This document shows, piece by piece, positions 1-6,647 of a DNA stretch of 64,000 nt (positions are counted from its first letter, which is position 1; the number at the start of each line of letters is the position of its first letter). The stretch is from contig JBJENV010000065.1 of the NCBI GenBank assembly GCA_051880375.1, forward strand, positions 1 through 64,000. Direction: 5' to 3'. Below the pieces are notes generated by a model. The model worked only from the letters and a program-made list of their open reading frames with translations, searched no databases and had not been told where the DNA came from. The DNA comes from SIG299 sp051880375 (GTDB taxonomy: Bacteria; Bacillota; Clostridia; Lachnospirales; Lachnospiraceae). The position numbers and the translations under genes are program-made.

Positions 1-142
1 CTACAGACTTCTGAAGGTCAATGATATAAATACCATTTCTCTCTGTGTAGATGTATGGAGCCATTTTTGGGTTCCATCTTCTTGTCTGATGTCCGAAATG
101 AACACCTGCTTCCAGTAACTGCTTCATCGAAATAACGCTCAT
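1..142 (-). CDS. rpsB: 30S ribosomal protein S2, N-terminal part (cut by window edge)
   Basis: The 47 visible N-terminal codons read MSVISMKQLLEAGVHFGHQT and continue with RRWNPKMAPYIYTERNGIYI, the typical S2 start. S2 binds the head of the 30S subunit. The ATG at 142 has a GGAGGT Shine-Dalgarno 7 bases upstream. The gene follows the fla/che operon as it does in Bacillus (sigD-ylxL-rpsB-tsf), but it has its own sigma-A promoter at 300-328. The rest of the gene lies outside the window. Confidence 0.96.
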   Translation of the reverse strand, partial: MSVISMKQLLEAGVHFGHQTRRWNPKMAPYIYTERNGIYIIDLQKSV

Positions 143-299
143 AATTTTACCTCCATATGGTTAAATTCTTCCGTATGCTTCTTATCAAGAAATCCACTGC
201 ATTCCGCCTGCCCGCATAAACAGACTTTCCGCAGCACCAGATTCTTAATCGGCACACGTGATTTGTCACAGACGGCAATCGTCTACGCACACGTCAAAT
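143..299 (-). promoter_or_regulatory. Untranslated leader of rpsB, possibly structured
   Basis: About 150 nt separate the predicted transcription start (near 293) from the rpsB ATG. No ORF is apparent. The stretch has several short GC-rich self-complementary segments. A leader this long before a ribosomal protein gene suggests autogenous control by S2, but I do not recognise a known RNA family and have not folded it. Confidence 0.3.
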
Positions 300-328
300 A
301 TTTTAGCACGATTTTCCTTGTAATGCAA
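300..328 (-). promoter_or_regulatory. Sigma-A promoter for rpsB
   Basis: On the minus strand, TTGCAT (323-328) and TAAAAT (300-305) are separated by exactly 17 bp. The promoter starts just after the stop of the MltG-like gene (337), so rpsB can be expressed independently of the flagellar operon. No terminator is visible between the two, so readthrough from the fla operon is also possible. Confidence 0.75.
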
Positions 329-336
329 GTACTTTT

Positions 337-963
337 TTACCTACCCGTCAATATTTTTGCAATCTGTTCGTAGGACATCTCACTGGATAACGTATAAGTC
401 CCGATATTGATATAATCCGTCAGGTTCTTTCTTATCAGATAATTTTTTAAATCATTACCATCCTTTACGATACCTGCTGCTTCTATCTTTTCACAAACTA
501 CCGTTGCAGTGTTTCCACGTTCTACCTTGATATCAGCTATCACTACATCGTTGCCGCTATCCGGTGCTTTCGTTGGTTCTGCCGTTGGTGTCGGCATTTC
601 TGTCGGCGTCGGCGTCGGTGTTGGTGTCGGTATCGGTGTTTCTATCGGTGTTGGTGTCTCTGTTGGTATTGGTGTTTCCGTTGGTGTTGATGCCACCGTC
701 GGTATTGGCATCTTGGTTGGTGTTGGTGCTTCTGTCGGTTTTGGTGTCGACGTCAGCTGTTCCTTCAACGCATCCAGATCAAGCGACGGTGTTACCTGTT
801 CTTCCGCTTTTACATAGCCAAGTTCTTCTGCTCTTCGAATGATTTCTTCCTCTGTCGGATCCTCATCCCGAATCAGTGCAAAAACCAGCGTCGTAATCAA
901 AATGCCGAACCCAAGTCCTCTAAGATAGTATTTTTTCTTCATATGCCTTATTCTTTCTCTCAT
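337..963 (-). CDS. MltG/YceG-like protein without a transglycosylase domain
   Basis: A 208-residue protein. Residues 1-30 hold a basic start and one membrane segment (LRGLGFGILITTLVFALI). Residues 60-135 are a low-complexity linker of TPTPTE/TPIPTE repeats. The last 70 residues match the small LysM-like module of MltG/YceG: a G-T-A start, E-x-AGIVKDGNDL, then INIGTYTLS and MSYEQIAKILTG. MltG is an inner-membrane endolytic murein transglycosylase, but the protein ends where its catalytic domain would begin. It is therefore more likely a peptidoglycan-binding or scaffolding protein. It is the last gene of the fla operon, 14 bases after the SwrB-like gene. Confidence 0.7.
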   Translation of the reverse strand: MRERIRHMKKKYYLRGLGFGILITTLVFALIRDEDPTEEEIIRRAEELGYVKAEEQVTPSLDLDALKEQLTSTPKPTEAPTPTKMPIPTVASTPTETPIPTETPTPIETPIPTPTPTPTPTEMPTPTAEPTKAPDSGNDVVIADIKVERGNTATVVCEKIEAAGIVKDGNDLKNYLIRKNLTDYINIGTYTLSSEMSYEQIAKILTGR

Positions 964-977
964 TTACTGCCATTTAT

Positions 978-1781
978 TTAAGCAGGACCATACAGACCAA
1001 TGACAAGCTTTACCTCACCTTGTCCAAGTCCAAGCTCCTTGGATATTTCAAGTACGTTTTTCCCCTGGCGATACAGTCTTAAGATTTCTTCATTCTTGTT
1101 ATCGGTCTGCATCATTTCCGGAAGCTCCATCTGTTCTTCCGCCTTAAGCAGTCCCGGCAGTCGGGAAGCCGGTATTTCCTTTTCCTTCATCTCCCGTTTT
1201 GCCTTTGGTTTCACCGGAGTTTTTTTTGTCTGACTCTTTTCGGAAGCCCTTTTCGCGTTTTCTCCCTCTATGCCCGTTGCAGAGGCCGTCACAGCGTGTC
1301 CTTCCGGAGCAGAGACTGTCTTTTTGGTTTCAGAACGTTTGATGGTTGCGTTTAACTGCTTTGTCAGCTGGGCAACATCCTCTACTGCTTCCTTCAGCCC
1401 CTTCTTCTCGGTTTCTAAGTCCTGAACAGTGGCTTTGATTTCTGCCTCTTTCTGATTCAGCATATCATACAGAAAAACAACCTCCTTATGGTTGCTGTCT
1501 ATTTTCTCTATAATCTGGGCAGTAAAATCATTTACAGCCATAATCTTTTCATTTGATATCTTGCTCAGATAATCATCTGTTTTTACAATCAGCTGTTCTG
1601 TCCTGTCCTCCAGAATGTGGTTCACTTCTTCTTCCAGCTTCTGTTTCTGTTCTTTTGTTATTTCCAAAGAGGAAGGCTGCGTGGAAGCAGCCTCCGTTTC
1701 TTCATTTCTTCCTGTCACAAAACAGCTGATAATCAAAAGTGAAATTCCTAAGATGACGAATATAATTTCTACCGGTGACAT
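978..1781 (-). CDS. SwrB/YlxL-like protein (DUF6115-type)
   Basis: A 267-residue protein with one N-terminal membrane segment (VEIIFVILGISLLIISCF, about 4-21). A long charged coiled coil follows (about 40-150), then a low-complexity basic stretch and a C-terminal helix-turn-helix-like module (ILRLYRQGKNVLEISKELGL, near residues 234-253). This layout and its place after the sigma factor gene match Bacillus YlxL/SwrB, a membrane protein that promotes flagellar type III export. The match rests on architecture and synteny; the protein is about 100 residues longer than SwrB because of its central region. The C-terminal module may bind protein rather than DNA. Confidence 0.65.
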   Translation of the reverse strand: MSPVEIIFVILGISLLIISCFVTGRNEETEAASTQPSSLEITKEQKQKLEEEVNHILEDRTEQLIVKTDDYLSKISNEKIMAVNDFTAQIIEKIDSNHKEVVFLYDMLNQKEAEIKATVQDLETEKKGLKEAVEDVAQLTKQLNATIKRSETKKTVSAPEGHAVTASATGIEGENAKRASEKSQTKKTPVKPKAKREMKEKEIPASRLPGLLKAEEQMELPEMMQTDNKNEEILRLYRQGKNVLEISKELGLGQGEVKLVIGLYGPA

Positions 1782-1795
1782 GATTCCTCCTGGTC

Positions 1796-2113
1796 TTAAA
1801 CCGTAATATCAAAAGTGCATCCGAGCATTCTCTTTCTTTCTTCTTCCTGCTCCTCTTCCTTTTTCTTACGTTCTTTTTGCTCCTGCTGCTGATAAGCATT
1901 GTTGCCCTTTTCCTTGGCATCAAATCGGAACGGCGTTGCATCGTTCTGGGATGTCTTTTCCGTCCTGTTCAGTTTCTGCTGTGCCTGATGCTGCACCATT
2001 CCGGCAATCTGTGTCTGCTGTCCTGCTTCTTTTTGCAGCTGATTGGCACGAAAAGTAGACGCTTCCTGCGATTTCGGTGCTATCGCCAATGTTTCCAACG
2101 GTGTAATTGACAT
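1796..2113 (-). CDS. Small hydrophilic protein of the fla operon, function unknown
   Basis: A 105-residue soluble protein with no membrane segment. The N-terminus (MSITPLETLAIAPKSQEAST) is followed by a Gln-rich stretch and a strongly charged Lys/Glu helix (KERKKKEEEQEEERKR), ending in MLGCTFDITV. I do not recognise a family. It sits between fapA and the SwrB-like gene with operon-like spacing (14 bases to the next gene). The short hydrophobic tail after a charged helix is similar in character to small flagellar adaptor proteins, but that is only an impression. Confidence 0.75.
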   Translation of the reverse strand: MSITPLETLAIAPKSQEASTFRANQLQKEAGQQTQIAGMVQHQAQQKLNRTEKTSQNDATPFRFDAKEKGNNAYQQQEQKERKKKEEEQEEERKRMLGCTFDITV

Positions 2114-2181
2114 TACGACATCCCCTTTCTTCTTAATAGCAACTACTCTGTCAAATCAATTTGCTGTGATTCCGACAATGA

Positions 2182-3789
2182 CTAATAGTAGCTTCCGACC
2201 TTTACTTCTCCCTGCTCCTTCATAAAACGACAATACGATAAATCCTGCTTTACATAAAACACTGCATTGGAAATGATAATCTTGCAGCCGGTATATACTG
2301 TACCATGAGCACGCACCGCACCTCCGACATAAGAGTCGATGGTTTCCTTTAGCACCGCCATACGTTCTTTAATTTCTTCGTCCCGCTTTAACAGCTTTTC
2401 ACGCTCGCCGTTAGATAATTTAAACTGAACCAGTTTATCCGGCGGAAGCTTTTCTCCCATTTTCAGTCTTCTTGCAAGTGCAGTCAGCGTCAGCATCAGT
2501 TTTTCCATTTCCTCCTGATTGGAAACCAGTTCTTTATCCAATGCATGATATTCTTCCACAACAGCCGGGTCAATTCCTACCTCAAGTATTGTCGTGGTTC
2601 CCATATTGGAGCCAATGGTTCTTGCCGAAACAAGAGAACCGGAACGAATCCTTCCTCCGGTAATGAAGCCTTTCTTTCCCTCTACGGTAATATCGCCTTT
2701 TGCAGTAACATTACTATGCATAATCGCATCGGCAGTCACATAGCCGCCTGCCTCCACGGTCGCACTCTCTATAAATCTGGAAATTACATTTCCCTCTGCT
2801 TTTAACAACCCGCGGTCCATTCCCTGAATGCCTCGTTTTAATACAATCTGTCCTCCGGCAATCAAGGTAGCTCCTTCTACAACTCCTTCTACTACAATAT
2901 CTCCCCTTGCCTGAATGCTGTAGCCTGCCATAACATTGCCGTGTACCAGAACATTGCCTTCGTATGTAATATCGCCGGTAGAAGTATCTACATTTGCCGG
3001 CACCTCGTACATGTCAGAAACGAAAATCTGATCTCCTTCTAACGTTGCATGTCCGTTTACTTCAGAATATGCTTTCAGACCATCCTCCGAAAGTCGGATA
3101 TTCTTTCCGTGACGCAGTATTCTCTGTTTCACCTTTACCGGGCGAAGCAAACCGCCGCAGACGTCAATGCCCGGCTTTCCATTCACTGCCGGCGTCAGTT
3201 CCGCTAATAAGTCTCCTGCACAAACCGAGCTGATGATATCCAGATGATGAAAGTCTACACTTCCATCCTCGTTTACCCGTGGCTTTTGTGTCAAATCCGT
3301 ATTAAAAAAGTACTTGATTACCGCATCATGGCCTTCCTCCTGCTTCGTTGCCTCTGCAAGCACATAACTCTGCGCATAGTCTCTCGTTTCAAGAAATTTT
3401 CCAATGTTTTTCTCGGAAACCCCGTACTTTATGCCGCTTTTGACCATTTCTGCGATAATATCTTCTTTGGTCAGACGCTCTCCGCCATCTGTCGGAGGGT
3501 AAAAGTGTCCCTTTGCAAAAAGTCTGTCCTGTGCAATCTGAACAACTACTGTTTCATTTACAGGTGTTACCTCTCCTTTTACCAGCAGAATCTCCTTTGC
3601 CGTACTGCCTACTCCCGCAAGTTCTGAACGAAGTATCAGTTTTTCATATTTGTTTCCAAGCACCTTATCAAGATAAGCTTCTACATCACTCTGAAGTATA
3701 TTCATTCCCCCCTCTGACGGTGGAATAAACTCCAGATACAGGCCGTCTGTTTTGACCTTTAACCTAACATACGCATTTTTTGCCGCCAT
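2182..3789 (-). CDS. fapA: Flagellar assembly protein A (DUF342)
   Basis: A 535-residue protein of the FapA/DUF342 family: an N-terminal alpha/beta region, a central right-handed beta-helix rich in Gly and Val repeats (VLVHGNVMAGYSIQARGDIV, VVEGVVEGATLIAGGQIVLK), and a C-terminal coiled coil (about 415-485). Related beta-helices occur in bactofilins and MinC. In Vibrio, FapA affects flagellar assembly and polar localisation. ATG 3789 was chosen because GGGGG lies 8 bases upstream; the longer frame to 3804 would need a TTG lying inside that site. It follows fliA by 21 bases. Confidence 0.9.
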   Translation of the reverse strand: MAAKNAYVRLKVKTDGLYLEFIPPSEGGMNILQSDVEAYLDKVLGNKYEKLILRSELAGVGSTAKEILLVKGEVTPVNETVVVQIAQDRLFAKGHFYPPTDGGERLTKEDIIAEMVKSGIKYGVSEKNIGKFLETRDYAQSYVLAEATKQEEGHDAVIKYFFNTDLTQKPRVNEDGSVDFHHLDIISSVCAGDLLAELTPAVNGKPGIDVCGGLLRPVKVKQRILRHGKNIRLSEDGLKAYSEVNGHATLEGDQIFVSDMYEVPANVDTSTGDITYEGNVLVHGNVMAGYSIQARGDIVVEGVVEGATLIAGGQIVLKRGIQGMDRGLLKAEGNVISRFIESATVEAGGYVTADAIMHSNVTAKGDITVEGKKGFITGGRIRSGSLVSARTIGSNMGTTTILEVGIDPAVVEEYHALDKELVSNQEEMEKLMLTLTALARRLKMGEKLPPDKLVQFKLSNGEREKLLKRDEEIKERMAVLKETIDSYVGGAVRAHGTVYTGCKIIISNAVFYVKQDLSYCRFMKEQGEVKVGSYY

Positions 3790-3810
3790 AGCATAAACCC
3801 CCAAATAATT

Positions 3811-4578
3811 TTAAAAAAACAGTTCTATATTTGCACCCAGTTTTAAGCGCAGTTTTTGAATTGCCTTAGTATGCAGCTGGGAAATTCTTGATTCCGATAC
3901 TTCCAGTACAGCACTGATTTCCTTCAACGTCAGCTCTTCATAATAGTATAGTAAAATAACTTTTTTTTCCTTTTCTGTTAAGGATTCTAACGACTCAAGC
4001 AGTATCTTTCTGACTTCCTGTTTTTCTACAATGCTTTCCGGCTGGTGATATTCCTCTGCTCCATCTGCAATTGAAGTAATGCCGCTTTCGCTTCCCTGCT
4101 CCAGATAATCATCCAATGAAACAAGACCTGCTGCTTTTGTCTGAGCCTGCCATGTGTCCAGTTCCTCTAAAGAAATTTCCAGTTCTTCCGCAACTTCTTC
4201 ATCCGTTGCCATTCTTCCTTCAGCCAGCTCAATTTTGTTGTAAGCGGCGTCTATCCGCTTCTGCTTCTGCCGCACGGTACGCGGCAGCCAGTCCATTCGC
4301 CGAATCTGGTCCAAAATAGCGCCCCGGATACGAAGCGAGGCATAGGTTTCAAACTTAACACCTTTCCCATAATCGAATTTATCGATTGCATCAATCAAAC
4401 CGAACGTACCGTAGCTTACCAGATCCTCATATTCCACATTATACCCCAGGTAGATACTCAGTTTACCTGCAACTATTTTAACGAGACCGGCATATTCTAT
4501 TATGATTTTTTCACGAAGCTCCTGCGTCGGTTTTTTCACATATTCCGCCCAAAGCTTTTCCTTATCTTCCTGTCCCAT
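3811..4578 (-). CDS. fliA: Flagellar sigma factor sigma-28 (SigD/FliA/WhiG family)
   Basis: A 255-residue sigma-70 family protein. Region 2 is visible in YEDLVSYGTFGLIDAIDKFD and FETYASLRIRGAILDQIRRM, followed by DWLPRTVRQKQ, the FliA signature. Region 3 and a region 4 helix-turn-helix follow (LTLKEISAVLEVSESRISQL). It directs RNA polymerase to late flagellar, flagellin and chemotaxis promoters. The normal partner is the anti-sigma factor FlgM, which is not in this window. It lies near the end of the operon, as sigD does in Bacillus, so it is made only when transcription has crossed most of the structural genes. Confidence 0.96.
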   Translation of the reverse strand: MGQEDKEKLWAEYVKKPTQELREKIIIEYAGLVKIVAGKLSIYLGYNVEYEDLVSYGTFGLIDAIDKFDYGKGVKFETYASLRIRGAILDQIRRMDWLPRTVRQKQKRIDAAYNKIELAEGRMATDEEVAEELEISLEELDTWQAQTKAAGLVSLDDYLEQGSESGITSIADGAEEYHQPESIVEKQEVRKILLESLESLTEKEKKVILLYYYEELTLKEISAVLEVSESRISQLHTKAIQKLRLKLGANIELFF

Positions 4579-4638
4579 AAAGTACCATGCCTTTCTCTTA
4601 TGTCACACAATATAAAGCCACTTTATTCCCTTTTCCGC

Positions 4639-4959
4639 TTAACTTACCGTAAAGTCCTGCTTCTGCTTTTCTGTACCATCAGAGACGGTTCCCGAAGCCA
4701 AATCTCCTTCTGCTTCCTCCATTGCTGCAGCTTCTGCTTCTTCCTTCTCTCTGGCAAGTAAAGCTGCGCGTTCCTCTGCATCATGATTAATCTTTAAAAT
4801 AATCTTTTTTACAATCAGACCGATCAAATAGAAAGCAAGCAGTGTCAGTAAAACAAAAATCAACGTCTGTAACAAGGAAAAACGATAAATAATGCAGGCA
4901 ATGCTGACTGCTGAACCGGCAAGCAGCATAATAATCAGAGGTATATTTCTTCCTTCCAA
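4639..4959 (-). CDS. Small two-helix membrane protein between cheD and fliA
   Basis: A 106-residue protein with two membrane helices (IPLIIMLLAGSAVSIACIIY and LLQTLIFVLLTLLAFYLIGL) and a cytoplasmic charged, alanine-rich tail (about 55-106) likely to form a helix. The start is TTG at 4959, with GGAGG 7 bases upstream and no better ATG. I do not recognise the family. Placed between cheD (15 bases upstream) and fliA, it may be a membrane adaptor for export or chemotaxis; nothing in the sequence gives a catalytic role. Confidence 0.75.
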   Translation of the reverse strand: MEGRNIPLIIMLLAGSAVSIACIIYRFSLLQTLIFVLLTLLAFYLIGLIVKKIILKINHDAEERAALLAREKEEAEAAAMEEAEGDLASGTVSDGTEKQKQDFTVS

Positions 4960-4974
4960 GGCTGCACCTCCAAC

Positions 4975-5460
4975 TTATATCTTATACGGAGTCTTTCCGA
5001 CAGATTTTACGAGAAGCTCTCCGCTTTCCGGGTAAAATTCAATAGTCCGACCCACATTACTTCCGGTATCCTGCGCAATAATCGGAATTTGAAGTGCCGC
5101 CAGCTTTGCTTTGGTTGCTTCAACATTGCGCTCTCCGACACGAAGCATATCATTGTCCGACTTAAAAGCGAACATCTGCGCTCCACCGGCAATTTTAGCA
5201 ACCAATGACCTTCTTGTAGCGCCTAGTGCAAGTACTCTCCGCAGCAATTCTTCAATTCCTGTATCTGCAAATTTTGCAATATTCTCGTTGTTCTTAATCT
5301 TGGTACTGTCCGGCAGCATTACATGAACCATTCCGGAAATTTTCTTTCCCGGATCATATAGCACTACTCCAACGCAAGAGCCTAGTCCAAGTGTCGTTAT
5401 TGCGTCAGGCGGCAGACACACATCCAGTTCTGCCATTCCTATCTTAATCATTTTTCCCAT
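4975..5460 (-). CDS. cheD: Chemoreceptor glutamine deamidase CheD
   Basis: A 161-residue CheD. The catalytic cysteine lies in LGLGSCVGVVLYD (Cys29) and the catalytic histidine in GMVHVMLPDS (His46). CheD deamidates glutamines of methyl-accepting chemotaxis proteins and, in Bacillus-type systems, binds and stimulates the CheY-P phosphatase CheC. It lies 11 bases after cheC, consistent with the CheC-CheD complex. ATG 5460 has AAGGTGA upstream. Confidence 0.96.
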   Translation of the reverse strand: MGKMIKIGMAELDVCLPPDAITTLGLGSCVGVVLYDPGKKISGMVHVMLPDSTKIKNNENIAKFADTGIEELLRRVLALGATRRSLVAKIAGGAQMFAFKSDNDMLRVGERNVEATKAKLAALQIPIIAQDTGSNVGRTIEFYPESGELLVKSVGKTPYKI

Positions 5461-5471
5461 GTAGTTTCACC

Positions 5472-6092
5472 TTATAAGCCCAATGAAGTCATAATTGCAT
5501 TGTATGACTCCATTGTTGGAATCAGTAAAAAGTATCCATTGATATCATCGGCACCTTCTCTGCCAAACTCGGCTTCAATCAATAAAGCCTTGTCTCCCAG
5601 CTTACCGAATTCAATAGCCGGAACGCTTAAAATAGCACCTGCCATATCAATCGCAATATACGGAATGCTTGCGGAAATCGTCAGTTTTGTTAAATCCGAC
5701 AGGGAAGATAAATAGGCTCCCGTAATGATATTTCCGATTTCCTGCATTGCCGATAACTGCATTTCATCTAAAGGCTGTTCCTCATCCATTTCACTCCACA
5801 TCAATTTTTTAAGCAGATTGCAGGCGGCTTTCTTTTCCATAATAAACATCATCATGCCCTGCACATCTCCTGACAGTGTCAGAAGAATGCCGACAACAAT
5901 ATTCTCCGCTCCGCCGACAATATCCCCAAGCTCAGCAAAATCACACAATTCCGCTTTCGGTACTTTAATATCTACTTTTTGATTTAATAGCTGTGCCAGT
6001 GCTGTAGCCGCATGCCCCGAACCAATATTTCCGATTTCCCGCAGCACATCAAACTGCAACTCATTCATTGAGTTGTATGTGGTATCCGACAT
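5472..6092 (-). CDS. cheC: CheY-P phosphatase CheC
   Basis: A 206-residue CheC with both phosphatase motifs of the form D/S-x3-E-x2-N: DVLREIGN (about 15-22) and SAMQEIGN (near 113-120). Each is followed by the G/A-rich helix typical of the CheC/FliY/CheX family. It dephosphorylates CheY-P and is regulated by CheD. Together with FliY (19920) it provides two phosphatases of the same fold. AAAGGA lies 9 bases before the ATG. A strong hairpin separates it from cheW. Confidence 0.95.
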   Translation of the reverse strand: MSDTTYNSMNELQFDVLREIGNIGSGHAATALAQLLNQKVDIKVPKAELCDFAELGDIVGGAENIVVGILLTLSGDVQGMMMFIMEKKAACNLLKKLMWSEMDEEQPLDEMQLSAMQEIGNIITGAYLSSLSDLTKLTISASIPYIAIDMAGAILSVPAIEFGKLGDKALLIEAEFGREGADDINGYFLLIPTMESYNAIMTSLGL

Positions 6093-6123
6093 ATCTCACA
6101 TTCCTTTCCTCAGTGACTGACAG

Positions 6124-6152
6124 TAGCCTGCCCGTTTTTACCGGGCAGGCTA
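6124..6152 (-). terminator. Intercistronic hairpin between cheW and cheC
   Basis: A perfect 11-bp stem, TAGCCTGCCCG paired with CGGGCAGGCTA (6124-6134 and 6142-6152), around a 7-base loop. On the minus strand it is not followed by a run of T, so it is a poor intrinsic terminator. It may protect the upstream mRNA end or lower cheC/cheD expression relative to cheW. Confidence 0.6.
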
Positions 6153-6166
6153 TAGAAAATAAGCAG

Positions 6167-6634
6167 TTACGAAACAGTCTCTGCTTCCTTGTCTAAAAAG
6201 ATTCCTGCAATATTTAAAATGGAAATCAAATTGTCACCATGCTTGCCGACTCCGCTTAAATATACAGAGCGTTCATCGTTGGTATCCTTTGCTCCCTTAT
6301 CAATCATATCGCTGTCTAACGTAAGTACTTCCTTTACCTCGTCTACAATAAGACCAACGGAAGAATGCGCATCCGGCTTGATAATCAGAATTCTTGATTT
6401 TCCTGTAATTTCATCTGCTTCATAGTCAAACTTCAGACGCAGACTCATCACCGGAATGACCTCACCACGAAGATTGATGACACCTTTAAAGTAATGCTGT
6501 GCCTTTGGCACTCTTGTAATGCGCTGCATTCTTACAATGTTGTCAATATACTGAATATCAATTCCATAATGCTCGTTTCCAAGCTCCACTACAATATACT
6601 GTTTGGTTTCCTTTACGGACACACTCTCTGCCAT
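6167..6634 (-). CDS. cheW: Chemotaxis coupling protein CheW
   Basis: A 155-residue single CheW domain: KQYIVVELGNEHYGIDIQYI at the start, then RITRVPKAQHYFKGVINLRG and EVIPVMSLRLKF, the core SH3-like beta barrels. CheW links chemoreceptors to the kinase CheA in the polar signalling array. ATG 6634 has GGAGG upstream and lies 13 bases after the cheA stop. No extra receiver domain is present, so it is CheW and not CheV. Confidence 0.96.
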   Translation of the reverse strand: MAESVSVKETKQYIVVELGNEHYGIDIQYIDNIVRMQRITRVPKAQHYFKGVINLRGEVIPVMSLRLKFDYEADEITGKSRILIIKPDAHSSVGLIVDEVKEVLTLDSDMIDKGAKDTNDERSVYLSGVGKHGDNLISILNIAGIFLDKEAETVS

Positions 6635-6647
6635 AATCCGTTACCTC

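Noticed and set aside
590..740. Short direct repeats that could look like a CRISPR-type or tandem array
   Set aside because: Units are 9-18 bases, in codon register inside a coding frame, with no unique spacers; they code a Thr/Pro linker.
509..842. Two overlapping plus-strand reading frames rich in Val/Gly or Ser/Leu/Val
   Set aside because: They are the antisense of the TPTPTE repeat linker of the minus-strand MltG-like gene; periodic repeats keep other frames open. No ribosome site.
1702..1941. A 79-codon minus-strand frame, Arg/Lys rich
   Set aside because: Overlaps both the SwrB-like gene and the small protein gene in another frame; no homology or ribosome site seen.
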